DNA from: Zonotrichia leucophrys gambelii
Lineage: Eukaryota > Chordata > Aves > Passeriformes > Passerellidae
DNA: 64,000 nucleotides
Direction of reading: 5' to 3'
NCBI RefSeq assembly: GCF_028769735.1
Contig: NC_088173.1
Span: 12,297,038 to 12,361,037, forward strand
Below the pieces are notes generated by a model. The model made no database searches and was not told the origin of the DNA. It was given only the letters and a program-made list of their open reading frames with translations. Shown here in pieces: positions 24,308 through 37,500 of the stretch. How positions within the stretch are numbered: the first letter of the stretch is position 1; the number at the start of each line of letters is the position of its first letter. A program made the position numbers and the translations under genes.

Positions 24308-26811
24308 ATTTTAATCATAAAGTCAGTATACAAATTATGTACCATTGATCTTTACTGACCTACTTTTTCAAAGATAACATGAATTTTCTTTGTAAATGAT
24401 GTGGTTTTAACACTTCAGCTTGAAATCTACCCAGTGATTTAATGCAATATTGTGCAAAGTACACTGCAATCAGTTTGAAAAAATTTCAGCCTTGAATTGT
24501 ATCATAAAGCCAGACTTTGCATATTATTTAATTATTTCTTTTGGTAAGGTCTTTTTTTTCAATAAATTATTAAGAAGAAATATTTAAAGGCTTTCATAAA
24601 TCTTATATACCAAAGTTTCCTAGCTTCCAGATGTGTAGGCACAGAATTATGATTTTGTATCATTTCTAATGATAATGTATCCATGACATATAGTGATGAT
24701 ATGAACTCTTAATAGCTTTGCATGGAGCTCTGTAGATCTTAAAATATTGTCATAATTTGTTGTTCTTTCCTGTGATAATAATAGATGACTTGCTAGCTGA
24801 AGCTGAATAGAACCTTAAAATTTGCAACCATAGTCAAAATTAATTTTTCCTGCATCATACAAGATTGCTACTATTTGATACCCCTCACACTATCAAACAA
24901 GCTTCAGTAAACATTAAAGTTACTTGGTAAAAGTGTTTCCCACATACATTTTTAATTCATAGCTAGAAATTATTATTAGTCCTTGAAAGCAATTTTTCTA
25001 TCTATTTTCTATCCATTTTCTATCTATTCAAATAGAGATGGAGACAACTGCTGAAAAAAAAACATGGAGATAATATCCTTTAGGTATGTATAATTTCTTT
25101 AAAATCATTTAAATAATTTAAAGTTGGGTTTGTATTTATAAAATTATAAATTCAGCAAGTTCCTAAATTTTATATGATAGGACTGTAAAAAATATATAGT
25201 ATTAGAAGAGTAAAAGCATAGAAAGATGGAAAAGTGGATTTAATAAACCTTATTTTACTGATTCCATTCACTTATGTACAAACACAAAACTCGCCAGGAT
25301 ATTTATGTACAAAATTTCCATTTCTCTTCGATAAGGTTTTAGTGAAATACTTGGTTTTTTCTCTTTTCTTAGAAGCTTTACAGGGCATAACTAGACACAG
25401 TTCCTATATTATGTTGAAATATTTTGGGGTTTATTGGAAGTGCATAAGTGGTGACAAAATGACCAAAAACCAAGGTGAAATTTTCATGTACACGTACATT
25501 TTAAATGTGCATCTGCAAGTTAATTCAGTAGCAGTCATCAGTATAAGAAAGGGACAAGGGAAATTTTGGTGAACTGGATAAAATAATAAATCATTACCTC
25601 TTACAGGACAAAAAAAATAGTAGTTAAAATTCATTATGTGCTTTGATATTAAGTATTTTTTTCCATTAAAAGACATTAGCATTAATATTTCTATCCATAG
25701 ACAATGTAAATAAAAGCATTTGGGTGTGTGACAGCTGTGCCTGCTAGATAAGAGAAGCATTGTCAAACAGTGGAGAAGTAATTTTCCTGTGACTTATTTA
25801 TATTCATCACTGCTGTAAAAATGAAGGAGAGGGGAGGAAAATCAATCCCAGCATTTGGATGGAAAAGCTAAATAATTATTTTGTGAACATTGTGATTTGG
25901 TGTGGTGACACCTTTATTCTGGTTCATTTCCCACATTTTTAAGATACTAATCAACACAGTGAAGAACTTTCAAGTGGCTCTGAAATGTATTTCTTTCTTG
26001 GATATCCTGTGTTGTAGGACAGCTGAGCAGATGCTAAAAGCTGTTCTGTGTCTGCTGCGTCTGACGACGCACAGAGGCCAAAAGGTTTTTTGACATATAG
26101 CTTGACTGAAATTCACAAACATCTAATAATCTCCTGTCTGTCACAGAGGGGGTCACTAGCTCCCTTTAGGAAATAAAAAAGTCTTATTTTATGGATGTGG
26201 TGTAATGCATTGCCTCACACTTCTGAAACTTCCTCTAGGTTGTAGGTAGCTCTGCTAAAAAGTACTGCATATTTGACATATTAAAATATCAAATTGTGAA
26301 TTCACTGGAACTTATAGTTCATATTTCAAATCTCTTCCACTTCCCTAATCCTGTAGAGACCTGTTATATAAGAGAAAGAAAGGTCTTCATTTCAATAACA
26401 TTGCGGTGATCAAATATAAAATAGTATGTTCTTCTGAAAGAAAATGGGCTTGATTTCCTGGGAATACCTTGTGTGAATTCCTTACGTCTGAGAAACTGAT
26501 ACTCAATTTGTTTTTAATGGTACAAAATTATTACTCTCAAAATTCAATTTTGCAAATAAATTTGCTATAATTTATCATTATCTTCTCATGTACACTTCAG
26601 TGATCTCAACAAGAATGTTTACACTCTCATAAATCCATGTACACATTTTGGGTTAGGAAAAATAATTGTGTGCTTTAAAAGCAGCAGATGGTCAAAAATT
26701 CACTATGAAAAAAGTGAGTTCTAGTGTCATCAGTAGAAATGAACTCTACCAACCAACCAAGTAAAGTGGTCTACAACCTTCTTGTCCCCTCTCCAGAGCC
26801 CAGCTTAAAAT
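24308..26811. other. Unique AT-rich DNA, no gene recognised
   Basis: Lies between two CR1 3' ends. Facing open frames of about 111-112 codons overlap on opposite strands at 25234-25766 and have no recognisable content. No promoter-like CpG cluster is present. Confidence 0.55.
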
Positions 26812-27217
26812 GTTATTCCTGCTCTGAAGACAGGCTCACAGAGCTGGGGCTGTTCAGCCTGGACAAGAGGAGGCTCCAGGGATGCTTACAGCAGCCTTCC
26901 AGGGAAAGCTGGAGGGGACCTTTTATAAGGACACCTAGTGACAGGACAAGAGATAATGCCTTTAAATTGAAAGAGGGCAGGTTTACATTAGACGTACAGA
27001 AGAAATTCTTTACTGTGAAGGGGGTGAGACACTGGAACAGGCTGTCCAGAGAAGTTGTGAATGTTCCGTTCTTGGAGGTGTTCAAGGCCAGGTTGCATGG
27101 GGCTTCAAGAAAGCTGGTCTACCAGAAGGTTTTGCTGACCATCCCAGGGGACTGGAACTAGATGATCTTTGAAGTCCCTTCCAACCCAAACCATGCTGTG
27201 AGTCTATGATGACTCTC
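26812..27217 (+). mobile_element. CR1 LINE 3' end
   Basis: A 0.4-kb 3' fragment. Translation from about 26832 gives LTELGLFSLDKRRLQG, and further on RHWNRLSREVVNVP and LEVFKARLHGA, the C terminus of CR1 ORF2. Parts of one frame stay open from 26724 to 27161, but its start lies in non-CR1 sequence. The 3' untranslated part ends with GGAACTAGATGATCTTTGAA, GTCCCTTCCAACCCAAACC and octamer-like ATGCTGTG and AGTCTATG. Confidence 0.92.
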
Positions 27218-30200
27218 AGGGAAGCAATTTATTGTTCTTTCAACTAAGAAGAGACAAGGGGCTATCTGAGGCTCTCAGTATAAAGGCAGAAAAAGAAAAT
27301 ATTGAGATAAAGAAAAAAAAAAGTAGTAGATTCAACAAAAAATTGTTTCATAGGACTTTGAATAACAATGTAGGAAGATGCTAAACAAATATATTATCCT
27401 CTGCATTCCCAAACAGAGCTGATAATTTCAGAATAATTGTCTTGAGCGCAAAAGCTCTTTTAAATTCACTAAATGAACTGAAAATTATTTGCAAAGGTTT
27501 ATATATAACATAATTAGCAGCTATGGATAACCACATATTTTAAATCCAATGCCAAGTACACATTTTATTATTACCACATGATCTATGCCATAATCCAAAT
27601 ATTTCCTTCCCAGCTCTTTATTCTTTCCTTTTTTATCCTCTTTCCCACTTGCTGGTGCTCAGTAGATCTTCTTGTTGCCCAATCTTAGCAGCTTCCTCTG
27701 TCATGAAGTCCCTGTGCTCAGCCCTCACCCATAACCTATGCCTGGCAGTGTTTATTTAATAAGTCCCAAATAAACCCCTGTCAGAGCAGAGCTGTCAGAG
27801 TGACTGTCCAGCCTCTCACCTGTGCTTAGGGTGCAGCAAATCCACTGGCTCATCTAGCCTACAGTCCTCATGCCAGCCTGCAGCCTGGGAGGGCAGGCTC
27901 TGAAGAGCCCTTGTCCCACCCTCCCAAGCACTCCTCTGTGTGTGTGCAAGCACACACGCAAAAAAGAAACAGAAGTTCTGGATTAGGACTGTGTTGCAAT
28001 AAACAATTCTCTCAAACAACAAATACTGACTTCTTTCCATCCCTGCAAGCCTCCACTATTGGTAAGAGTAGCATGAAACAAGCAGTTATGGGGTGTGCAC
28101 ATAGTTTCCTGTCATTGATGGCAGACTTTGAATGTGGCACAAGCTGACAGATACGTGCACAGAACAAAACAAGATGTGCCACATAGTTTTGGTTCACCAA
28201 AGTTCAATGTATTTTTTTTTCCTCTCTTGCTGAGAGAAGCTATTTTGAGATGCAAAAGAGAAGGCATATGTTTATGGGTGTTTTGTTTAGAAAATGTGAC
28301 ATGGTCTAAGAATGTTTGGCAATTCTAACATGCTTTTCTCCCGCATGCTGGTGATTGGTGGCTGTAGCTGAACAAAATTTCTAGTCATGGTTGCTAAAAT
28401 GGGTACTCTGAGGACATACAGAGACAGTGGAAAGTCAATGTGCACATTTTGGTAAAAATTTCTCAAACATTAGGCTTATCAACATTTTCTCCAGTTTAAT
28501 TAAAGTCTGGGTTTGGTATCATTACGTCATTTCCCCCTACTCCCTCCCTCCTCCCTCTCCCCACCAATCACTGAAGGTAGTTGCTCCTAAATGTATATGT
28601 AAAGCCATCTTTTGAAAAAAAAAAATGTATCTGCAAGGAGACAGCCTGCAGCCCAAGCAAAGAAATCTAGACTAAGATGTTTTCACCATTTCACTGAGCG
28701 TAGAATAGCTTAGAGAAAATTGTTTAGGTGAGATTAGAGTCATTCCACATTTACAAAAATCTGAAATTATTTTGCAGGCCAGCCCTGCATGGTGTGCCTG
28801 TGATAAGCCCAGTAAGAACTAGGCAGCAAACTGATAGGTCAATAGATGGATTATGAAACTCTTTTACTGTTATATGGATGCTTCTTAGTTTCTCCAGAAG
28901 GCAGAGCTTTCAGACATGATATAACAGTACTGACTAATCACTATCTCCATATGGTGAAGAAATTTAAAAGAAAAAATAATGTTGATAGGAAAAATAATTT
29001 GAAATGTGTACATATATATGTATAAATGAGTATATGTAAGTACATATGCAATGGAAAAAAGAGGTGTCTGGAAATTCTGGAAAATATCTACATGCAGCAA
29101 CTCATCAGATGGAAGTTTTTCACTTGAATTGGCAGCAAAATGAATGTCATCATGATACAGAATAAAGAAGCAATATTTTCTCTAAGTTTCTTTTTCAGCT
29201 GCATCTGGAACATCTTATCAAGATATATGAGCAAGAAGAGCAGTCAAGTTGCTTGGAATTCAAAAATAAGAAGATTTTTAAAAAGCAGGTAAATAAATAA
29301 AAAAATAGCTAACCCTTTACGTGTCAACCCTGTGATGTGAGTAATGTGCTGCGCTTGTAATCCCTTGTGTGAAGATGAATTCCCTATCAAAAAACGTTTG
29401 ATTAACAAAAATGGTTAATTTTACATCCCAATAATCACCTTTTTAAAAACAATTTTTTTACTTGTGGATTACCACATGCATTGAAATCAGATATTGTTTA
29501 GGCCATGTCTTAGGTGACAGCTCTGGGGGCTGTGAGGCAGGTAATGTGAGGAGAAGAGTGTGGTGTAAGGTGTCTGCTTTTCCATTTTTTTAACTTCTAT
29601 CTTACTTTGGGAGATGTGAAAGGGTGTTTAATGCAAATCAAAACAAAGTGATTCCTAAATAAAATTTTTTAAATGCTTCCAGATTCATAGCACGTCAAAA
29701 ATAATAGCATTATTTCTGTTTTCTTTGTTTTTATGATTTCAGAAAGGACTGTGAGAACACATTATCAGTAAGTAAATGTCAGATAAATCCAAGAATGCAT
29801 AAATTTATGTTTAATGCTAACACTAAAGAGATATCAAGGCATACAAGAAGAAAAATCTGTTTAGACCTGTCTTCTCTTCATGTTCAAATTGAACTGAAAT
29901 AAATTGTACAATCCGCTTTAATATATATTTTTGTTAATTTTTTATCAATACAAAAAAGTAGTAGAAAATTATTAGGCATTCATCAAAGCCTTTTTTTCCA
30001 AGTTAAAAGTCTAAACACATGACAATATATTGGTAAAAATGACTGATAAATAAAAATTCTAAATACCAGGTATCTTTGAGCATCAAGCTAATTCAAATTA
30101 AGCTATCAGTTAATGGCAGCTAACTTTCCAGAAATTAAAGTATTCTCATGTTGTTGCCACTGATTAAAAGCTGACAAGATAAAATGACATGAAGATATAG

Positions 30201-31986
30201 CAGGGACTCTTTAGTCATAATGAACTGGGATTGTTGCATTGCATAAATAGCTTTTAAAATAAGTTAGTGTTATGCCTGCTTATCAGAGTTTAATTAAATC
30301 ATGTGGTATTATGAAGAAACTGGATAGCATTTAATTTAATATAAGATGGGCAGACTAGATTGACAGGTAATTCCTGTTAAAAATTAAAACATATGTCTAT
30401 CACCATATTATGGGATACTTGACCATAGTTGGAAGAGCATTTTGTTGAATGGGGAATTTCAGAGTATCTATAAATTTGTTACAGATGAAACCAGCATTCA
30501 AGCACACTATTGTCTCAAGTCATTCTTACCCAAAGCACCACAAAAATAATTTTTCCTGTATCACAGGTGAGCTATTCAGACATGGTTACAAGAGGCTTGG
30601 TTGCCACAGCCCACCAAGAGCTGTATGTATAAGTTAATTACAAATTCCTGGTCAGAATGAAAAAAAAAAAAAAACACTGCACTGGGCTATAGGGCTACAA
30701 TCCTTTATAAATCTGCTGTTTATGTGCATTTGTGTACATTCACATATTCATACTTATGGACAATAATTAGGTTCAGCTCTGCATACAGTGATACTCTTCC
30801 TCAAATACAGAATTGTCATAACAACCTCTATATAAAAAACAAAAAGAAAGAGATCAAATGTGTCTTGCTTTTATGCACACAGTGAAAAAGAATGGATAGT
30901 AATCAGTATGTTTTCCCTGATATTGCACTAAAGAAAATAAAATTAAAAGCAATGGAAGGGATTTTGTTATGACCACATGTGTAAAATTGAGTGGTGGTAA
31001 GTAAAACAGGGAATTTGACCTTCACCTTCCACACTTCACTGGGATCCATGTTAAATTTTTATTAGAATGGAAAATGAGCTTTGTGGGGAAAAAAATTCTT
31101 TCTATCTTACTGTTAAAAAAAATTGGAAAAATCTACTGGCAATGCATAAATTTAGAGAAAAGTGAAATCTCTAACTTTTGTTTCATGTTAAGAGCTCTCT
31201 CTAAACTGTAGCTGAATTCAGATTGCCTATTATCTTGCCACATTAAAAATCTAAGTAATTATATGTTCTTTTGTGTAACCATCTTATGAGCTTACTTTCA
31301 TGACTTTTTCCAATAAACTAGCATAATCTCTCTGAAGAAAGAGAAAGTCACATGTAAATCTCATTGTACTATTGCAAAAGGCATACACATCCCTACCTCC
31401 ACCCACTGTTCATTTAGAATTCAGCTTTCACTGAAGTGCAGGATTATTTTTCTATTGACTTCTGTTGACTTCCTGTGTGCATGAAGCTCATAAAACCTCT
31501 GGCCTGGTTTATAATTGCATTTCAACTGTTTTTCTGATTTTCAATCTTTCTTTGAAATACTTTTATCTTGGCAGAGATTTGTCTAACTTCCTCTCTGCTA
31601 CTCAAGCTTGGTTTGGGAATTATATTAAATGTATAACCTTTGAAAAATATATTGAGATTAACAAGTGCTGCAAGTATTTAATAAATGTTCTCTTAGTGCC
31701 ATAAAGCATTGTTTTTTTTCAAGCTGTCAAGCAGAGAGACAGCTATTACCATGAATAATAGATAGAATTTTGAGATAATTTATATTAAAAAATGAATCCT
31801 GTATCTGTAAGACTTGTTGTTGCAGAGAATGTCAAAACCAAATTAACTTAGTAGCACTCTGGACCTGAAAATAACAGCCATTCAAAGAATATTTGTTAAA
31901 TTATTTACTTGGCAAATTCTGTATTTTTTCCCCTTCAAAAAAAACTCAGGATTGTTTATCTCTGTCTACGTTCTCGAAACACTAAA
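27218..31986. other. Unique DNA, no gene recognised
   Basis: AT-rich apart from a GC-richer patch at about 27700-27930, which has no family signature or splice-framed open frame that I can identify. A run of 15 A lies near 30660. Short open frames of 60-78 codons are not convincing. Confidence 0.55.
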
Positions 31987-32401
31987 GTTTCTGTCCTGGT
32001 TCTGGGCAGGACAGGTTTATTTTTAGCCAGGAGAGGGCATGACCAGGGCCCTGAGGTTATTCTCTACCATCACATGTCATTGCCAGGGATGGATGTGGGA
32101 CTCTCCTCTGGGGAAGAGGGAGTCTTTCCAGTCAAGAAAGCATGGCAGAGGGAGCAGCTTGATATTTCTCATTTCTGGGGTCTTTTAATCTAAATGGTTT
32201 CTTTTTTTATGCCTTTTATTACTCATACTGTTTTTGTTATAGTTCTTTTTCTTATCTCTTGTCGTTTAAAGTAAGTTGTTCTTATTTCAACCCATGATCT
32301 TTGCATTTTGTGCCTCCATTAGGAGAGGGGAGGAGAAGCAGCAGCTGATTTTAGCAATAGTACTAAAATTGAATAATACTGTTCCTAAACCATGACAGTT
32401 T
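31987..32401. repeat. Probable 5-bp target-site duplication of LTR (GTTTC/GTTTT)
   Basis: GTTTC at 31987-31991 precedes the LTR and GTTTT at 32397-32401 follows it. One mismatch, as expected for an older insertion. A 5-bp duplication fits ERVL-type integration, but the similarity is short. Confidence 0.5.
31992..32396 (+). mobile_element. Solo LTR, ERVL-like avian family
   Basis: Starts TGTCCTGGTTCTGGGCAGG and ends CTAAACCATGACA, so it has the TG...CA ends of a retroviral LTR. The U3-like part holds AGCCAGGAGAGGGCATGACC and TGGATGTGGGACTCTCCTCT. The 3' part holds a T-rich segment followed by TTGTTCTTATTTCAACCCA, a 19-base string whose last 18 bases (TGTTCTTATTTCAACCCA) also occur in the LTR at 54824-55411; the two are therefore relatives. 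No retroviral coding sequence is next to it, so it is a solo LTR left after recombination between the two LTRs of a provirus. It is about 405 bp and diverged, so probably old. Confidence 0.72.
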
Positions 32402-34225
32402 CCTCAGTATTGGAGACCATTATGTCTATTTAAATGTCTGGAGCAATGGACATAAATGTGTTACTTGCGCTACAGAGCAAGATTAAAGCTGATTACAGAT
32501 ACTCAGATAGCTAAATAAAGCCTAAATGTTTAGTTAAAAAACATTTTATTTGACACAAAGAGAGACACAATAGGTACTGGGGTGAAGACAGCAGTTTGTT
32601 ATGTTCACATTGCGTGTATCAGCTCCCAGCTCAAAAAGAAATGACCACAACCTCAGCATCTTTGGCCTTTATTACCATATATCTCATCTGAGATCTTGCC
32701 CTTCAAATTTCATTGGTTTTATGATTCTTTTGGACATGGAAGTCAGTGTTAATCCCTTTTGATGTGAAAGTAGATTATGGAGAATCTTAAGAAACTTCCC
32801 TTAAGGAAACACTTTTCTTTAAGAAAACTGTCTCTTAAAACAGTCTCAGACAAAGGGAATAATGAAAAATAGTTGATGAGCCTTTTTAGATGGTGGATAC
32901 CACATCTTCATATGCAATCTATATGAGTATTAGAAAATCATACGAACACGTTACATCATTTATGACAAGCTATGATTTGTTATAAATGCAATTCATGACT
33001 GAAGAGATATGGTGGGAAATAATAGAAGATATGAAAAGTATAAAGGAAAGAAAACAAAATTAATCTCCTCTGTAGTTTTAAGTATCCAGACATAGGAAAT
33101 AAAGGTAATTGCTGAAAAGATGGAAAATAACTTGGAAAGAAACAAACAGAGGATAACATTTAGAAGACAAGGAAACCAGAAAATAGCAAAGTAAACTAAA
33201 GGAGTATATCCATGCAATCATTTTTTCAGTATTTCAGTATGGAAGGTTTCAACAATGTGGCAGTAGTTCATAAGGATGACCAAGCAAGGTTCCTTTCTGA
33301 TGTACATTTTGACATATTCTTAATTCAAAACCAGTTCATCTGACTTCAGATATTTTCTAGTGATTGGAAGCAAGTTTTGGAACAATTGGAACATTTCATA
33401 AAGTCAATGAACTGCAGAAGTTTTATAGATCAGAGTTCAATTTGAGTATAAAAAAATAAGTTCAAATGATTGTGTTCTAGAAGATTGTGTTAGACTGACT
33501 TCTCAAAAGAGAGCTGAGCAGTAAGGAACAAAATCCTACAATAAGCAAAACAAAAAAGTCAGAACATACCTTTTTTTGCACCCTAATTTTGAATTTAGCA
33601 GCCTTATAGAATAAATAGAAAAAAAATTATGATCGTAAAGGTCTTTTCCAAGCCAAATGATTTAATGATTTATATATAAATATTTGTAAGTATGTGTAGA
33701 TGCATGCATGCTCCTGAGTTTCTTTTTTTTATGTTCTATCTGAAGTTTCAAAATCAGAGGTTTTTTCCCTTTGTAATGTCAACAAAACTGTTTCAATATA
33801 ATTATGTGTATGGCTAATTTATACTTCTGAATGATAGGATGACAATAAAATACTATTCTAAAAAGGTAGGTCTGTTGAGATTGTTCTTTTGTAGTCTCAC
33901 AAAAGTTTGAATTTTTGAATACATTTTAACTCCATGATCTTTAGGACAATGTTATGTCTCTTGGTACATTGTAAACTTCTTCACAAAGCATGCCCTCCAG
34001 AACTCAAGGATTAATGAATAATAGAAGGCATTTGAATGCTAAGAATCCATTTTTTGACATACAGAAGGATATACTAAAAGCATTGCATAACATGCTCTTA
34101 TATTTTGGGATTTCATGTTAGGTCAGAGCAGCAAGCTTAAATGGAGAATTTTTTTCAGTGCAATCGGTAGTTTTCACTCAAAGAAGCAAGAAATCCTTTT
34201 TACAGCACACAGCTTCCTCATGATG
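32402..34225. other. Unique AT-rich DNA, no gene recognised
   Basis: No coding or repeat signature is visible between the LTR and the next CR1 fragment. Confidence 0.55.
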
Positions 34226-34535
34226 GGAAGCAGAAGAGAAAGCACTGATCTCTTTTCTCTGCTGACTAATGATAGGACCTGAGGGAACAGCATTAAGCTG
34301 TGCCAAGGGAGGTTTACATTAAATTTAGAGAAATTCTCTTCACGCAGAGGGTGTTGGGCGCTGGAAGAGGCTGCCCAGGGAAGTGGTCACAGCAGCAGCC
34401 TGACAGAGTTCAGGGAGTGCATGGATGATGTTCTCAGGCACAGGGTGTGCCCCCTGGGGCTGTCCTGTGCAGTGACAGGAGCTGGACTTGTGATCCTTGC
34501 GGGTCCCTTCCAACTCTGGATCTTCTGGGATTTGA
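34226..34535 (+). mobile_element. CR1 LINE 3' end, a different subfamily
   Basis: Landmarks run in order: CACTGATCTCTTTTCTCTGC, ATGATAGGACCTGAGGGAAC, GGAGGTTTACATTAAATTTA, GAGGCTGCCCAGGGAAGTGG, GTGACAGGAGCTGGACTTGT and GATCCTTGCGGGTCCCTTCC, then AACTCTGGATCTTCTGGGAT. The 3' end differs from the other CR1 copies here, with GATCCTTGCGGGTCCC in place of GATGATCTTTAAGGTCCC, so it belongs to another CR1 subfamily. It encodes no complete protein. Confidence 0.88.
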
Positions 34536-37500
34536 TGACTCTCAATAAATGAAAGCGAGATTTCAAAAGAAAAAAAATATTTGCATTAAATTTTTGTTAT
34601 TTCATTTTGTTCTGTGGGTTTTTTCACTTTGTAGTGTTACTTCCAGCATTTCTTGTAGCAAAGACTTTGGATTTTCATTGCACATTCTTTTCTTCTTTTT
34701 TTTTTTTTAATTAATGCAGGTAGTAAATTTTTGAGCTGTTAATATCATCCTCTATCAAAAATATTTTTTTACATTTTTTTATGCCTGTTTGCATTCCATT
34801 GTGGAAAACCAAACTTGTTTTTTATGCTGAAGCACAAGTGACGTAAACAAAGGAAGGGAACCTGTCAGTACAAAGGCCTGTAAGATCCCTAATTTATATA
34901 GAATTTCCCATCTTCCTTACTGTGTCTCAGAAAGATCTCTCATTATATATAGCACAGTAGTTTTGTAAAGTCCTTTTCTGCAGCTCTTAGTCATGGTGCT
35001 TGGAAGATGTAAATTAAAAAATATTTTTTTTTAAATTGCTTGAAGGAAAATTATATGAAATTTGTAACAGAGCTTTATTACCATCAATAAACTCTCCTAT
35101 CTGCAGTACAGATAGTTGTTAAAACTACTTGGAACAAATTACCAGCAGGCAATTAAGCTATAAAAACAATAGGAATATGGCACATGAAATAGAAAAAATG
35201 TTAAGAAATTCAAATTCATATTTAATATTTCATCCTTCCATTCTTACAGAATGCATAATATCTGTACATGGAGGCTAGATCTGTCCCCCTTTGGCTTATC
35301 TGCTGACAAACAGTCCTAAAATAATCATACCTGCAATTAAATTATTCAACAGAGATGAAATAATCTGTATTTTTGTTTTCTAGAACTGCATGCTATAGCA
35401 TGTTATTTTTTTAAAGCATATTATTTACTAGAGCAATAAAAATGTCAGTTTTAAAACCATGCACAACTCCTGCATAATCACACAAGTAAAACTGAAAAGA
35501 ATACTAGGAATTAAATCAAGTCAAAGGTGGCAAAAGAAGAGATCTTACAAATACTGCAAGATCATTTAGACAAATCCATATTCAAACATACAAGGGGTTC
35601 TTCTGGAAAAATATATCTATAAATAAAGCTGCTGATTACACTAGCAAAAATCCTATCCAAAACCAGATGTTCAGAGTCACTTCTAAATGAAAAAATATTT
35701 TCTGGAAGAACTTTGGAAGATTAATTTTTATGCAAGCAGGAGGAATTACAATTTTTGGATTAGATTCCTAAAGTATTTCCTCCTTTGAATCTGCAGAGAT
35801 TTGGAAAAAAAATAGTAAAAGGTAGACTTGGATTGATACTCATGTCTCTATTCCAGAAGTGTAAAGAATTAGGATTCCAAGGTGCAGCATGTGGTTCCAT
35901 CAGTGGAAACAGCACATATCTCACTGAAATGTCAGCATGGTGTCTGGAACCAGAAGACTTGGACAGACTTTATATCTCTTTTTTGAGATTTGACCAAAGC
36001 AAATTGCCTCCTCTGAGGCATGCCTGAGTGAGTTAGGTAATTCCCTGCCTGTCCACTGAACTCCCCTGTGCTGGCAATTCAGTATTTATGCTTGTACAGA
36101 ATAGTTCTAACCAAGTAGAACCAGAAAAATAGGAACATAAGTCCCCTGTGAGGTGAGGCATGCTCCAAAGATGTTTAGCACATACTGACAAGTTCAGAAA
36201 GGTAGAACAATTAATTTAAACTTACTTTCTGCATACAGAACCCAGAATGCTTTACTCCATTCTGGGAACATCCACTTGGATGGATACAGACAATTGCTGG
36301 TTCAAAAATCATATGTTAACTAAGTAACTCTGATTTGTTTAACAATACTCTATTTTCTAAAACATGACTGAGACCTTAATCCATTTTATATAGCAGTTCA
36401 GTTGTCAAAACAGTGATTTTCAGCTTTTGTAACTGATGATTTAGATTTTTGGGAAGGAAAATAATTGCCAATATAATATTTTATTTCCTCTTTTTAAAAC
36501 TCTATTTCTACTATTCCAGTGGTTTTGCATTCCAGCCTCTGATGTTAGAGCACACTAATATTCTTTTATGAGAAGATTAGAAAAAAAGTAGAGGTTAGAA
36601 TATTTTGGAGTAAGAAATTTACATTTGTTCTCTTCATTATAAACAGATTCAACTCATCTCCTAAAAAGCACATTTAACAGCTCAGCAGCATATGGTATGG
36701 ACAACTACAGAGAATGCTCACATATTTCACATTGAAGAATAATTTGTTAAAAGAATTCTAAGGACAAGATTCAAGACTGCTCATACCCTGTTAAGCAGCT
36801 TATGCTTATCTGTCCAGTGCAGTCTTGTCAGATGCCTGTGAACCTGCTCTTCTCTGCACAGAGAGAATGTGCGTTCTGGCACACTGCTGATCTCAGTGTA
36901 ACCAAAGCTTCTCAAATTACCTGGGTTTGCTGCTTTCAGAGCATAGCTCTAGTCACAGTCCTCAGAAGATTCCAGGTAGATGGACATACTTAGATTTTCA
37001 AACCTGTATAACATTGATTAGACTTTTCCATTAACATCAGCATCCACTGTGTCTTAATACTTTCCCTTCACAATTTGTTTCTCAACTTTCTTTTTCTTTT
37101 ATTTTTCTGTCTAGGACACTTTTCTTTTAATATTCATGAATGGCATGGTAGACAATCCTATGTCTCCATTCCTATTTTGAAGTGTAATATTAATTTCTAT
37201 TACCTTTTTCAGACTCTGTCCATGATCAAAACAGCAAACAGCACAAGCACAGAAATTCATTGTAAAAAAGCCTGAAAAAGTGTCAGGAAATGTGAAACTT
37301 AATCTCAACTTAGCTCACAGAGTAAGTATTCTCTAGTGAATTGGAATACAGTTTGATACAGTTGATAGGGTCTCTGGCTACTAATCAGAAATTAATTGAG
37401 TAAATTAATTGATTAGGATTTTTTTTCAACCACATTGTTAAATAGTTTGTAAAATGCCACAGAATATACTTCAAATACTGCAACTGACATCAAATCACAT

